NCBI GenBank assembly: GCA_016432265.1
Contig: CP066681.1
Location: forward strand, 186,001 to 250,000
Direction: 5' to 3'
DNA from: Micavibrio aeruginosavorus
Lineage (GTDB): Bacteria; Pseudomonadota; Alphaproteobacteria; Micavibrionales; Micavibrionaceae
Length of the DNA: 64,000 nt
The translations under genes were made by a program, and so were the position numbers. Below are positions 8,568 through 16,950 of this stretch, piece after piece; within the stretch, counting starts at the first letter, position 1; every line of letters starts with the position of its first letter. The notes beneath the pieces are model-generated. The model searched no databases. It saw only the letters and a list, made by a program, of their open reading frames with translations, and was not told where the DNA came from.

Positions 8568-9227
8568 TCAACGTTCGCCGAACAGAGCCGTTCCGACACG
8601 AACATAGGTCGCGCCCAAAGGGATCGCCTTTTCGAAATCGACGCTCATGCCCATGCTGAGATTTTCAAGATGGTGTTCCCGCGCCAGCTTTTGCAAAAAC
8701 GCAAAGTGAAGCGCGGGTGGTTCAGTAACAGGGGGGAGGCACATCAATCCTTCAACGGCAAGCCCGTGCTCACAACACAGATCAAGCAGTGAAGTCAGTT
8801 CTTGCGGTGACACCCCCGATTTCTGCGGCTCCTCTCCTGTATTAACCTGAATAAAGCAAGGCAAGAAACGTCCCTGCCGGCGCATCTCTTTGGCCAAGAC
8901 CGGCACCAGCGCCGGTCGATCCACCGTTTCAATGACATCAAACAAACCGACGGCCTCCCGCGCTTTGTTGGTTTGCAGCGGGCCGATCAGGTGCAAAACG
9001 ATCTCAGGATATTCTGCCTTCATACCTGCCCAATGCGCCTGTGCTTCCTGCACCCGGTTTTCACCGAATACGCGCTGCCCGGCCTGCAAGGCCGCCTCGA
9101 TCCTTTCCAGCGGCTGCATCTTGCTGACGGCAACCAGTTGCACGTCCTCAGGACGGCGGCCCGACTCACACGCCGCCTTGGCAATCTTGTTGCGGATGGT
9201 TCTCAGATTTTCAGAAATGTCTGTCAT
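8568..9227 (-). CDS. yggS: YggS/PROSC-family pyridoxal phosphate homeostasis protein
   Basis: A 219-residue single-domain alanine-racemase-fold protein with the family features: VQLVAVSKMQPLERI (the Lys that binds pyridoxal phosphate), VFGENRVQEAQ, LHLIGPLQTNKAREAV, FIQVNTGEEPQKSG, and the end SMGMSVDFEKAIPLGATYVRVGTALFG. The length and motifs match the family. Members buffer free pyridoxal phosphate and affect amino-acid balance, without catalysing a known reaction. It is a lone gene here, followed by the palindromic repeat element and the first porin on the same strand. Confidence 0.95.
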   Translation of the reverse strand: MTDISENLRTIRNKIAKAACESGRRPEDVQLVAVSKMQPLERIEAALQAGQRVFGENRVQEAQAHWAGMKAEYPEIVLHLIGPLQTNKAREAVGLFDVIETVDRPALVPVLAKEMRRQGRFLPCFIQVNTGEEPQKSGVSPQELTSLLDLCCEHGLAVEGLMCLPPVTEPPALHFAFLQKLAREHHLENLSMGMSVDFEKAIPLGATYVRVGTALFGER

Positions 9228-9248
9228 GTGAAGAACTTAGTGTTTTCT

Positions 9249-9394
9249 AACCACGAATAAACACGAATTGACACAAATATATACTCATTTGAATTAAGAA
9301 ATCCGTTTCAAAATATTTCCCTGGATTGCTCACGCCGCGCAATGACCTTTATTGGAATGGCCATATTCGCGTTTATTCGTGTCCATTCGTAGTT
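9249..9394. repeat. 146-bp element with 32-bp imperfect terminal inverted repeats built of 10-bp units
   Basis: The left arm (9249-9280) and the reverse complement of the right arm (9363-9394) agree at about 25 of 32 positions. Each arm is itself a run of 10-bp units of the form CACGAATNNN (CACGAATAAA, CACGAATTGA and so on). The 82 bases between the arms show no ORF. The layout resembles a small non-autonomous palindromic element. It fills the gap between yggS and the porin terminator. I see no second copy in the window. Confidence 0.6.
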
Positions 9395-9403
9395 TTAAAT
9401 ATC

Positions 9404-9440
9404 TTAAAAAACGAGAGAGGGAGGATTTCTCCTCCCTCTC
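9404..9440 (-). terminator. Rho-independent terminator of the first porin gene
   Basis: On the minus strand, an 11-bp perfect stem (GAGAGGGAGGA paired with TCCTCCCTCTC) closes a 4-base loop and is followed by a run of six T after a few bases. It lies 25 bases past the porin stop codon. Confidence 0.8.
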
Positions 9441-9465
9441 CTTGAATTCACATCCAATCGAACGA

Positions 9466-10602
9466 TTAGAAGTTAACTTGTGAACCGAGCAGGAACGCTG
9501 TGGCGTCCATGTCGTCCGTGCCAACTTCGTGGTCGATGTACTGTACGGAACCACGGAAGGTCATGCCCGGGCCGTAGGTGTAGGTTACACCACCGGACAA
9601 GCGGTCTGTATCCAGATCGTCTGTGCCGGAGAAGTTTTCGTCTTCACGGTTGTACCAGGAAGCACCCAGTTTCCACGGGCCAGTCGTGTAGTCGGCACCC
9701 AGAACCCAGATGTCTGTTTCGTTCTCAGGATCCGTACCGTTGTCGTTCTCGGTATATACGAGACCAACACCAAAAGCACCGAACGTAGCGGCAGCACCGA
9801 CGTTCCATGCAGTCAGATCATCTTCAGAAGCAGCGTCTTCTTCGTGGCTGACATGAGTGTAGCCAGCGCCGAGGGTCAGACCGAACGCGTCGAATTGGCC
9901 TTCGTAGCGAGCGCCCAGATCCCAGGCAGCACCGTAGGAACCAGCGACATCGTCAGCATTCACGCCACCGAGGCTGTTGGAAGCAGCAGAGGTTTCAGCG
10001 TTCAGGCTGTAACCGGTTGCAACAACATCCGGGGTGTAGGAAACGCCAGCCTGGAAGCCGTTGAATACCGGCGACAGGTAGGTGATTTTATCGGTTTGAT
10101 CCGTTGCGTCCTGAGCATAATCCCAGTCAGCAGCAGCCAGACCTGTGAATGCAGCGTCGGCAATAGCATAGTTTACTGCATCAACGTACTGACGGATACC
10201 GTCGTAGTTGCTGTCAGCCGAGGGAGCAGCGACTTGCAGCAGGTAAGCTGCGCCGTCTTCACCACCGAAGTTGACACGGCCCCAGGAGCCGGAAACATAC
10301 ATGTAGGACTCGTCAACGCCGAAGGAGTCGCCCATATCGGCTTCTGCTTCAACGTGAACACCAACGGTCAGGCCGTTGTCCAGCGTGGTTTCACCGGTGA
10401 AGTGAACTTCGGTGTCGCGCAGGATGTCAATGTGACGCTCTTCAGAACCGGTAGCGGTGTCTTGAGAAGCGTAGGTTACATAGCCACGGAAGTAGCCGCC
10501 GAGCGACAGTTCCAGTGCGCTTTGATCGCCTTGCGCCATCGCCGGAGCAGCGGCAACTGCGCAAAGACCGGCAACAGCAGCCGTGCAAAGCAGTTTTTTC
10601 AT
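9466..10602 (-). CDS. Outer-membrane porin (Gram-negative porin, type 4-like)
   Basis: About 378 residues from the ATG at 10602, chosen because GGAGG lies 8 bases upstream. The signal peptide KKLLCTAAVAGLCAVAAAPAMA ends in A-M-A. The mature part is a 16-strand porin type: FRGYVTYASQD, the DTEVHFTGETTLDNGLTVGV strand, VSGSWGRVNFGGEDGAAY, the LAAADW region, and alternating Gly/aromatic strands to a final phenylalanine (FLLGSQVNF), the usual outer-membrane insertion signal. The codon choice looks strongly biased, consistent with an abundant protein. A paralog with the same order of motifs lies at 19886-21013. Confidence 0.93.
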   Translation of the reverse strand: MKKLLCTAAVAGLCAVAAAPAMAQGDQSALELSLGGYFRGYVTYASQDTATGSEERHIDILRDTEVHFTGETTLDNGLTVGVHVEAEADMGDSFGVDESYMYVSGSWGRVNFGGEDGAAYLLQVAAPSADSNYDGIRQYVDAVNYAIADAAFTGLAAADWDYAQDATDQTDKITYLSPVFNGFQAGVSYTPDVVATGYSLNAETSAASNSLGGVNADDVAGSYGAAWDLGARYEGQFDAFGLTLGAGYTHVSHEEDAASEDDLTAWNVGAAATFGAFGVGLVYTENDNGTDPENETDIWVLGADYTTGPWKLGASWYNREDENFSGTDDLDTDRLSGGVTYTYGPGMTFRGSVQYIDHEVGTDDMDATAFLLGSQVNF

Positions 10603-10970
10603 AGTCATTTCCTCCAATCACAAAGGATTGATCGTAGAGTTGAACAAAGGTTCGGGTGAACCCAAGAGAGAATCATGACCCTTACGGATCACGACAGCGC
10701 CATAATTGCCACCTTCCCCGACCCTTCTCAAGCCGGCTGGTGCAAAAACGTCACATTTTTCTAGTAGCCGTTGCAGATTTGCAACTGTATATTATGTTAA
10801 CAAATGACGTCAGCCGCAGAAATCCGCCATTGTATAGACTATAATTATATTATGAAAAAATAGATGCGGCGCATTCTATCTTCGGGATGAGACCCCGCCC
10901 CGCCTTGAGCAGCCATCCCCCCTGTGCTATCACACTCGCATTCTTTATATAGGTAAGGAGTACCGCACTG
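10603..10970. promoter_or_regulatory. Divergent intergenic region between the porin and the DUF3576 lipoprotein
   Basis: This 368-base stretch has no supported gene; a 62-codon frame at 10656 has no ribosome site or family resemblance. It must carry the porin promoter (minus strand; ribosome site GGAGG just before 10602) and the promoter of the DUF3576 gene (plus strand; AAGGAG at about 10955). I cannot assign -35 and -10 boxes with confidence. Confidence 0.5.
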
Positions 10971-11549
10971 ATGATCCGCAGTCTTTTCTGCCACCAATGT
11001 GAAAAACTGTTCTGGGCCTTCGTCCTGATTGTTACATGCCTTTACCTCTCTTCATGCAGCAGCATGCCACAGGGAGAGGCCAAGTACCCCACAGGCGCCA
11101 ACCGTTCCGGGCAGACCGATGAGAATGACATTTACTCAGATGCGCCGAGCATTTTTGGCGAGGGCGGGCTGATGTTGCTGGGTCGCAAAGAGGGTGACGA
11201 TAATTCAGGAACCACGGGTATCGGCGTCAACAGCTTCCTGTGGCGTGCCTCCCTCGATACAATTTCCTTCATGCCGCTCGCAAGCGCCGACCCGTTTGGC
11301 GGCACCATCATCACTGACTGGTACTCGCCCGCCGAGACCCCGAATGAGCGTTTCAAGCTGAACGTCTTTATTCTGGACAAGCAACTGCGGTCGGACGGCG
11401 TGTCGGTCAAGGTCTTCCGTCAGGCGTTGAAGGGGGGCGGCTGGCGCGATGTCACCGCCACGGACGCCACCGCCCGCCAGCTTGAAGAAGCCATTCTGAC
11501 GCGGGCGCGCCAGATGCGTGTCGACCAGATGAATCGCGAAGACGACTAG
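10971..11549 (+). CDS. DUF3576 family lipoprotein
   Basis: A 192-residue protein with a signal peptide ending in a lipobox (LYLSSCSS, Cys about residue 27) and a mature domain matching the DUF3576 family: SIFGEGGLMLLG, GVNSFLWRASLDTISFMPLASADPFGGTIITDWY, and NVFILDKQLRSDGVSVKVFRQ. The family is almost confined to alphaproteobacteria and is commonly found near leuS, lptE and holA, as here. The function is unknown; the protein is predicted to be an envelope lipoprotein. A good ribosome site (AAGGAG) precedes the ATG, and the gene ends in a strong terminator shared with convergent holA. Confidence 0.88.
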   Translation: MIRSLFCHQCEKLFWAFVLIVTCLYLSSCSSMPQGEAKYPTGANRSGQTDENDIYSDAPSIFGEGGLMLLGRKEGDDNSGTTGIGVNSFLWRASLDTISFMPLASADPFGGTIITDWYSPAETPNERFKLNVFILDKQLRSDGVSVKVFRQALKGGGWRDVTATDATARQLEEAILTRARQMRVDQMNREDD

Positions 11550-11577
11550 TTCGCGACAGTATTCGCGAACAAACAAG

Positions 11578-11603
11578 ACCCCGGTTACAGACCGGGGTTT
11601 TTT
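11578..11603 (+). terminator. Rho-independent terminator after the DUF3576 gene
   Basis: Stem ACCCCGGT (11578-11585) paired with ACCGGGGT (11591-11598), a five-base loop, and a T run to 11603. holA ends on the opposite strand at 11605, so the hairpin may serve both directions. Confidence 0.85.
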
Positions 11604-11604
11604 G

Positions 11605-12624
11605 TCAAAGGGCGCGGCGGCTGAGAGAGAGCAAGGCCTGCGCAGTGAGCGTTTCGTCCGGCACGCCCGTTTTCTTGCATGACGCTTCAAGTTCCGCCAG
11701 CTTCTGTAACGTGCGCGCCAATCCCGGGAGCGACCAGTTGCGCAGGTGGGATTTGAACATGTCCTCCTGCTTCCAGAACACCGGCGGCTGCAGCGATTTC
11801 ATGACCATCTCAACAGCTTCACCGCGCGAGGCACGCGCCTTGACCGCATGCAGGCGGCGAACATGGCTTTGCAATGAACGCAGAATCACAATAAGCGGCA
11901 CTCCTTCCTGAACAAGGATTTGAAAAGCGGTGAGTGCGCCTTCGGATTGCGAACCGGTAATGCTGTAGACAAAACGATCCAGCGTCTGCGCGCCTGCGCC
12001 GCCGATGCAATTCTGCACATCGTCAATCGTCACGGGCGTTTTTTCCTCACCCTTGTAAAGAATGAGCTTGTCGAGTTCATTGCGGGCGCGCAGGCGGTCA
12101 CCCACCAGCGCGGCGGCAAGCAAGCCCAACGCATCGGGGTCGATTGTCACACCGGCAGCTTTCAACGTCTCACGAGCAAGCCCACCCAGATCGCGCTCGT
12201 CTTCAACGTAGCAGGGCAGAGCCACAGCGTTCGTCGCTTTTTCCATCAGGGTGCGCAAGGGCGATTTGGCGCCCAGCTCCGCGGCTTCGACGATCACCAG
12301 ATTCTGGACGCTGGGATTTTGCAGATAGTCCTTCAGCAACGGCGCAAGAGCGTCGCCGCCGTCTTCAATTCGGATCAGACGCGCCCCGCCCAGCATAGAC
12401 ATCGCCATGGCTTCATCCATCAGGCGGGCAGGGTCAGCCAGCAGTTTGTCGGCAGCCAGTGTAACGGCATTGAACGGGTCGTTGAGGTCGGCCACAACGC
12501 TTTTGCCAATCAGGGCGCTGCGCTCCTTCATCAGCCCTGACTCAGGCCCATACACCAAGACGACGCGCGCCTGCGGATCCGGCTTTTTGACGAACGGTTC
12601 GATCTGGCGGAAGGGAAGTTTCAT
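11605..12624 (-). CDS. holA: DNA polymerase III subunit delta
   Basis: A 339-residue protein with the clamp-loader delta layout: N-terminal VVLVYGPESGLMKERSALIGK (the P-loop position, degenerate as expected for delta), ARLIRIEDGGDALAPLLKDYL, VVEAAELGAKSPLRTLME, and the C-terminal helical collar LQSHVRRLHAVKARASRGEAV. Delta opens the sliding clamp as part of the loader complex. It is the third gene of a minus-strand run after lptE and an unknown gene; lptE-holA adjacency is widespread in proteobacteria. It overlaps nothing and ends at the shared terminator. Confidence 0.92.
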   Translation of the reverse strand: MKLPFRQIEPFVKKPDPQARVVLVYGPESGLMKERSALIGKSVVADLNDPFNAVTLAADKLLADPARLMDEAMAMSMLGGARLIRIEDGGDALAPLLKDYLQNPSVQNLVIVEAAELGAKSPLRTLMEKATNAVALPCYVEDERDLGGLARETLKAAGVTIDPDALGLLAAALVGDRLRARNELDKLILYKGEEKTPVTIDDVQNCIGGAGAQTLDRFVYSITGSQSEGALTAFQILVQEGVPLIVILRSLQSHVRRLHAVKARASRGEAVEMVMKSLQPPVFWKQEDMFKSHLRNWSLPGLARTLQKLAELEASCKKTGVPDETLTAQALLSLSRRAL

Positions 12625-12631
12625 ACCCGCA

Positions 12632-13204
12632 TCATAAGGGGGCCGCTTCCTGGGTCAAGGGCGCGCGCCGCGCGCGGGCCGGTTTATAATCCGGTTTCAC
12701 CGCTTCGCCGCTACGCGCGGGCGACTCGCAAGGCTTCAGACCTTCTGACGGCAAGGGGGGCAGCTTGATCTGCGACAATACCTTTTCAAGAATGTGGGAC
12801 GCTAGCGCTTCCGGTATGTCCGCCGGCTTTGTTCCCTGCAACCAAAGGTGAGTTCGGGCGCGCCAGCACAGCCAGTCGAAATAACTATCGACAAATCCCT
12901 TCCCCGCCAGTGGCCGCGCCGGGATGTGCGCCCGGCTTTGCTTATAAACGTTTCCCTGGAAATCCTTGCTGAGGAAGTCGATTTCACCGCCGCCGCCCGC
13001 CGTGCGACGAAACGGCATAAATTTGGCCGCCTCACGAAACCCTTTGCGAATACGTGCGGCATCAAGATGCCCGTCAGCGGGGATTAAATCGACAACCCGC
13101 CGGCCTCCCCCCAGCGTTTCCGGCACATCCATGACGACGGCATAGTGGGGGCCCTCAAAACACAAGGCGTGGCGGTTGAAAAGGTCGACAATAGTAAACT
13201 TCAT
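12632..13204 (-). CDS. Hypothetical protein between lptE and holA
   Basis: About 190 residues from ATG 13204 (AGGG lies 9 bases upstream). I do not recognise the family. The N-terminal 120 residues look globular: VDLFNRHALCFEGPHYAVVMDVPETLGGGRRVVDLIPADGH, then KGFREAAKFMPFRRTAGGGGEIDFLSKDF and FDWLCWRARTHLW. The C-terminal 50 residues are Pro, Lys and Arg rich and probably disordered. There is no signal peptide or membrane segment. It ends 7 bases before holA, so the two are probably co-transcribed, while lptE is 268 bases upstream. Confidence 0.65.
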   Translation of the reverse strand: MKFTIVDLFNRHALCFEGPHYAVVMDVPETLGGGRRVVDLIPADGHLDAARIRKGFREAAKFMPFRRTAGGGGEIDFLSKDFQGNVYKQSRAHIPARPLAGKGFVDSYFDWLCWRARTHLWLQGTKPADIPEALASHILEKVLSQIKLPPLPSEGLKPCESPARSGEAVKPDYKPARARRAPLTQEAAPL

Positions 13205-13401
13205 AACAGGCATCCCTAAGGCCGTTCATATTTGACGGAGAGTTTCGAGTTGGGATGCGCAGGGGAAAATCACCGGGTAAGCGCCACATCCGCCTTGAAG
13301 ACAGGGGGTTAAACCCTGCCGGCGGTAATAATAATAGCAGCAATCATCGGCAAATATTTCATCGTGAATATTGTCATAGACTGTATTAGTACGATGAGTC
13401 A

Positions 13402-13430
13402 AGAAAATTGTGCAGGCGCACAATTTCTTT
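13402..13430 (-). terminator. Possible terminator or stem-loop after lptE
   Basis: Read on the minus strand: AAATTGTGC, loop GCCT, GCACAATTT, followed by TTC. The stem is perfect over 9 bp but the T run is short. The rest of the 268-base gap up to 13472 shows no gene and must also hold the promoter of the downstream unknown gene. Confidence 0.5.
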
Positions 13431-13472
13431 GGCCGCACGGCCCCGCCACGAGGGCAAAGCTGGCCAGTTTCT

Positions 13473-13979
13473 TCAGCGGTTAAAATAAAGCAGCAAATGG
13501 GATTCGATCTGCCGGGCCAGATCGTCCAGCGCCTGACGCCGCGCCGAATCCTCAGCCACGCGCGTTGTGAACTGACTGTCGAGAATATTATAGCTGGTCG
13601 TGGCCCCTAAAGATCGCGACAACAGTTCACCACCCCCGGCGTCGCTCAAGGTCATAACCGTTGACAAGGAAAGTTGAGCTCGCGTGCTGTCCGAGGTTTT
13701 GGTGATATCAAGCTCACGACGGCTTTCGTTGACCGGGGAAACGGTAAGGCGATAACGTGCGTGCGCATCGGCACGACCAGCGCTATACAATCTGTCCATC
13801 AGCGCATTTTTAAGGTATTGCCCCGACTGATCGGGGATATTGGCAATCATAATGGTATTGAAACTCTCCCGCACGGCCGCCGTCGTCGACAAGGCATGGT
13901 CGCCATAAAGCGGTTGAAAGCCGCAAGCCGTCAGCCATAAAACAGCCCATACCGCAGCACCTTGCCGGAAACACGCCAT
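13473..13979 (-). CDS. lptE: LPS-assembly lipoprotein LptE
   Basis: A 169-residue lipoprotein. The start ATG 13979 is favoured over GTG 13985 because GGAGG sits 7 bases upstream. The signal peptide ends in the lipobox LTACGFQPLYG, the hallmark start of LptE (C-G-F-x-P-L-Y). The mature part has I-x-x-I-x-D-x-x-G-Q-x-L-x-N-x-L-x-D-R-L and the alternating strands of the family. LptE plugs the LptD barrel that delivers LPS to the outer leaflet. In most proteobacteria leuS stands directly upstream; here an EAL-domain gene in the opposite direction takes that place. Confidence 0.92.
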   Translation of the reverse strand: MACFRQGAAVWAVLWLTACGFQPLYGDHALSTTAAVRESFNTIMIANIPDQSGQYLKNALMDRLYSAGRADAHARYRLTVSPVNESRRELDITKTSDSTRAQLSLSTVMTLSDAGGGELLSRSLGATTSYNILDSQFTTRVAEDSARRQALDDLARQIESHLLLYFNR

Positions 13980-14175
13980 GATCACTCCTCCTGCTATAGA
14001 ATGGTTGTTCTACCTGCCCCGCACCGTTTAATAACGAAAGGCCGGTAAAAATTTAACGATTATTCACAATTTTTCTGTTATCGTGAAAGCCGGTGACGGA
14101 GTCAGCGTCACAGAACCTTTTGATATAAAAGAAGATTTTAGTTACTGGCTGATCCGGATAAAGGGAAGGGTGGGT

Positions 14176-15105
14176 ATGCCTAATTTCAGAATGCAGGCGT
14201 TTCAGGAGCTGATCCTCATTTCCCATGTCAATCTGGCGCAAAAAACCGCCGCCGGGCTGGTTGACAAGGACAGCGCCGCAGGCGCCTTTCAACTTCTTGA
14301 GGCGTTACGTGACGGGCGTTTTACATTCGCTATAGAGCCCTGGCATGACGCCACCCATAAAAACGGCGTACAGCATTACCCGGCAGAACTGCTGCTGCGG
14401 GCGCGCCTGCCCGACGGCACGCCGATCAAACCGCTGACCCCGATTACAACTCTCTCGCGAGCGGGCCTGCAATCAACCTTCGACCAGGCCATTATACTCG
14501 CCGGCATTGATCAGGCGTTGCGGCTGAGGCAAATGCCGGTATCAATCAACACCTCGGCCCGCAATATGGCTTCGGCCAGCTTCTGGCAAGATGTATCCTC
14601 CATGCTCTGCACCTATTTCCCACGGCATGACATACAAAACAGCCTAACCTTCGAGGTCACGGAAGACGATCTGGCAGACAATCCCTGCCGTACCGTCTTG
14701 CTTGAGATGAAAGAACGCCTTGGCTGCTCTTTCGCGATCGATGATTTCTATCACGACCGTCAGATTCACTTGCAACAAAACGACGGGGTCGATAGCACCG
14801 ACTGGCAACGACTTGAAAATCTGCGTGGTATCATCGATTTCGTTAAAATCGACGGCGAAACAATAGAAGCAGCAATACAGAAAAAGTTCGACCTTGACCC
14901 TTTACTAAAGCGCATCAAGGAAATCGTTCCGGACGCACATATCATAACCGAACGCGTCAACGACGAACATGAAGCCCATTATCTCGGATCGGTACATGGC
15001 GTCGACGCCGTACAGGGACTGCACCTGACGGAGGATCGCACCGAATTTCAGCGCCGGCTTTTCGGCGCAATCAATAATTTTCCGCCCAAACCCGATAATA
15101 TTTAA
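14176..15105 (+). CDS. EAL-domain protein, probable cyclic-di-GMP phosphodiesterase
   Basis: A 309-residue stand-alone EAL domain. ATG 14176 is preferred over GTG 14083 because AAGGG and GGTGGG precede it. The residues needed for metal binding and catalysis are present: E71 (in A-E-L-L-L-R, replacing E-A-L), N125, E160, D189-D190, K224, E259 and Q280. The loop after the Asp pair reads DDFYHD instead of DDFGTG and is about 11 residues longer than usual; this loop 6 governs dimerisation and activity in the family. No GGDEF, PAS, receiver or membrane part is attached. It could be an active phosphodiesterase or a c-di-GMP sensor. The last 4 bases overlap the end of parB on the other strand. Confidence 0.85.
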   Translation: MPNFRMQAFQELILISHVNLAQKTAAGLVDKDSAAGAFQLLEALRDGRFTFAIEPWHDATHKNGVQHYPAELLLRARLPDGTPIKPLTPITTLSRAGLQSTFDQAIILAGIDQALRLRQMPVSINTSARNMASASFWQDVSSMLCTYFPRHDIQNSLTFEVTEDDLADNPCRTVLLEMKERLGCSFAIDDFYHDRQIHLQQNDGVDSTDWQRLENLRGIIDFVKIDGETIEAAIQKKFDLDPLLKRIKEIVPDAHIITERVNDEHEAHYLGSVHGVDAVQGLHLTEDRTEFQRRLFGAINNFPPKPDNI

Positions 15106-16055
15106 GCGCTGGTGATACGGCGGATCACATCGTCAAGCTGATCTAGTGTTTTATAATCGATGCGAACCGCACCCGCACCGTTTTTGCGCAGATCGATCAC
15201 AACCTTCAAACCCAGCTTGTCGGTCAGATCTTTTTCCAACGCCAGAACGTTCACGTCTTTTTCGACGGCCTTTCTCGACGTTGACGTTTTGGTCGGCCGC
15301 GTTTTTTCTTCACCGGCAGCCAGACGTTCTGCTTCACGGACAGTCAGGCCTTCATCAGCAATGCGGCGCGCCAGCGCCAGCGGATTTACCACGTTGACCA
15401 GGATTTTGGCGTGACCGGCGGAAAGCTTACCGCCATGCATCATCATCTGCACATCAACCGGCAGGTTGAGAAGCCTGACCATGTTCGCGACATAGCTGCG
15501 GCTCTTACCCAGAACGGCAGCAAGCTTCTCCTGCGTATGCCCGTATTCATCCATCAGGCGCTTAATTCCTTGCGCTTCCTCCAGCGCGTTCAGGTCAGCG
15601 CGTTGCAGGTTTTCAATCAGCGCAATTTCGGCGGCGGTTTCATCGTCAAACTCTCGAATGACAACAGGCACTTCATGCAATTGCGCCTTCTGGGCGGCGC
15701 GCCAGCGACGCTCGCCGGCGATGATTTCCCAAATCTGATTATGACCCGGCTTCTGGCGTACCAGGATCGGCTGCAGCACGCCGTGAACCGCTACCGATTG
15801 CGCCAATTCAGCGAGCGCCGCTTCATCCATATATTGGCGCGGCTGGAAGGGGCTAGGTTGCAGTTGGTCAATACCGAGCATGCGGCGGCCATTATGGGGG
15901 GACTCACCGGCAACAGCGGAAACACCTGTTGCGCTGGCTGGCACCGGTTGCGTGGCGAACGTTACCTCATCGTCTTCAAACAACGCGTTGAGACCGCGGC
16001 CAAGGCCGCGTTTTTTCGCAGCATTCATATTCATGTCGTCACCTTTATTGCTCAT
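15102..16055 (-). CDS. parB: Chromosome partitioning protein ParB
   Basis: A 317-residue ParB/Spo0J. It has the N-terminal RGLGRGLNALF motif, the CTPase domain with GERRWRAAQ and ALIENLQRADLNALEEAQ, the helix-turn-helix GHTQEKLAAVLGKSRSYVANMVRLLNLP, and a C-terminal dimer region. ParB binds parS, spreads as a CTP-loaded clamp and recruits ParA. It follows parA after 2 bases. Three perfect parS sites lie 1.2-2 kb away in rsmG and mnmG. Confidence 0.97.
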   Translation of the reverse strand: MSNKGDDMNMNAAKKRGLGRGLNALFEDDEVTFATQPVPASATGVSAVAGESPHNGRRMLGIDQLQPSPFQPRQYMDEAALAELAQSVAVHGVLQPILVRQKPGHNQIWEIIAGERRWRAAQKAQLHEVPVVIREFDDETAAEIALIENLQRADLNALEEAQGIKRLMDEYGHTQEKLAAVLGKSRSYVANMVRLLNLPVDVQMMMHGGKLSAGHAKILVNVVNPLALARRIADEGLTVREAERLAAGEEKTRPTKTSTSRKAVEKDVNVLALEKDLTDKLGLKVVIDLRKNGAGAVRIDYKTLDQLDDVIRRITSA

Positions 16056-16057
16056 GT

Positions 16058-16894
16058 TCAGGCCACCTGTTCGGCAGGAGCGGAAAGCAGAGCCTTCTCA
16101 CGCTTGAGAATCTCGCTCGCCAGCCGGATGTAAGCCTGAGCCCCGGGGCACCCCATATCGTAAACAATCGCCGGCAACCCGAAGCTAGGCGCTTCAGAAA
16201 CGCGCACATTGCGCGGGATCATCGCTTTATAAACCTTGTCCCCCATAAAGCCGCGCACATCTTCCTCGACCATGACAGAAAGCCTGTTGCGTTTGTCGTA
16301 CATGGTCAGCACCACGCCATGAATATAAAGCGCCGGGTTAAAGCTCTTGCGCACGCGCTCGATCGTTTTGACAAGATGCGCCAAACCCTCAAGGGCATAA
16401 AATTCGCACTGCAAAGGCACCACGATCGCATCAGCCGCCACCAACGCGTTCAGCGTCAAAAGATTCAGCGACGGAGGGCAATCCAGAATGACATAATCGT
16501 AGGGAAGCGGCACGCGCAGCATATCGCGCAAACGATATTCGCGACGATCAGCGGTCACCAGCTCGATTTCTGCGCCGGAGAGATGGATGGTCGATGGCGC
16601 CACATGCAAACGCGGCACCTTTGTTTCCATAACTATTTCACGGATCGGCGCTTCGTTAAACAGGACGTCATAAGTACTTTTAAGGATCGTCGAACGTTTA
16701 ATGCCCAAGCCTGTCGAAGCATTACCTTGCGGGTCAAGATCAACAAGCATCACGCGCTTGCCAACAGCACTCAAGGCCGTCGCCAGATTAACTGCCGTTG
16801 TCGTTTTGCCGACACCGCCTTTCTGATTGCATATCGCCAGAATACGCGGAACGGTTAAAGAGGCAGGCAGGGTGTGGGTCTGATGATCTGTCAT
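16058..16894 (-). CDS. parA: Chromosome partitioning ATPase ParA
   Basis: A 278-residue ParA/Soj ATPase with the deviant Walker A box ICNQKGGVGKTTTAVNLA, MLVDLDPQGNAS (A' box) and YVILDCPPSLNLL (Walker B). It moves ParB-parS complexes along the nucleoid. Gene order mnmG-rsmG-parA-parB is the common alphaproteobacterial arrangement. It lies 56 bases after rsmG and probably shares its transcript. Confidence 0.97.
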   Translation of the reverse strand: MTDHQTHTLPASLTVPRILAICNQKGGVGKTTTAVNLATALSAVGKRVMLVDLDPQGNASTGLGIKRSTILKSTYDVLFNEAPIREIVMETKVPRLHVAPSTIHLSGAEIELVTADRREYRLRDMLRVPLPYDYVILDCPPSLNLLTLNALVAADAIVVPLQCEFYALEGLAHLVKTIERVRKSFNPALYIHGVVLTMYDKRNRLSVMVEEDVRGFMGDKVYKAMIPRNVRVSEAPSFGLPAIVYDMGCPGAQAYIRLASEILKREKALLSAPAEQVA

Positions 16895-16950
16895 ACCTAT
16901 ACTCCTACAGACACCGCCTACCGGCGGTCAAGAAAATGAATCGTCAAGGC

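Noticed and set aside
9529-10659. Long plus-strand frame opposite the first porin
   Set aside because: Antisense shadow of a gene with strong codon bias; the porin has a signal peptide, a terminal Phe, a ribosome site and a terminator.
10656-10844. 62-codon frame upstream of the first porin
   Set aside because: No ribosome site, no family resemblance, and it lies in the porin promoter region.
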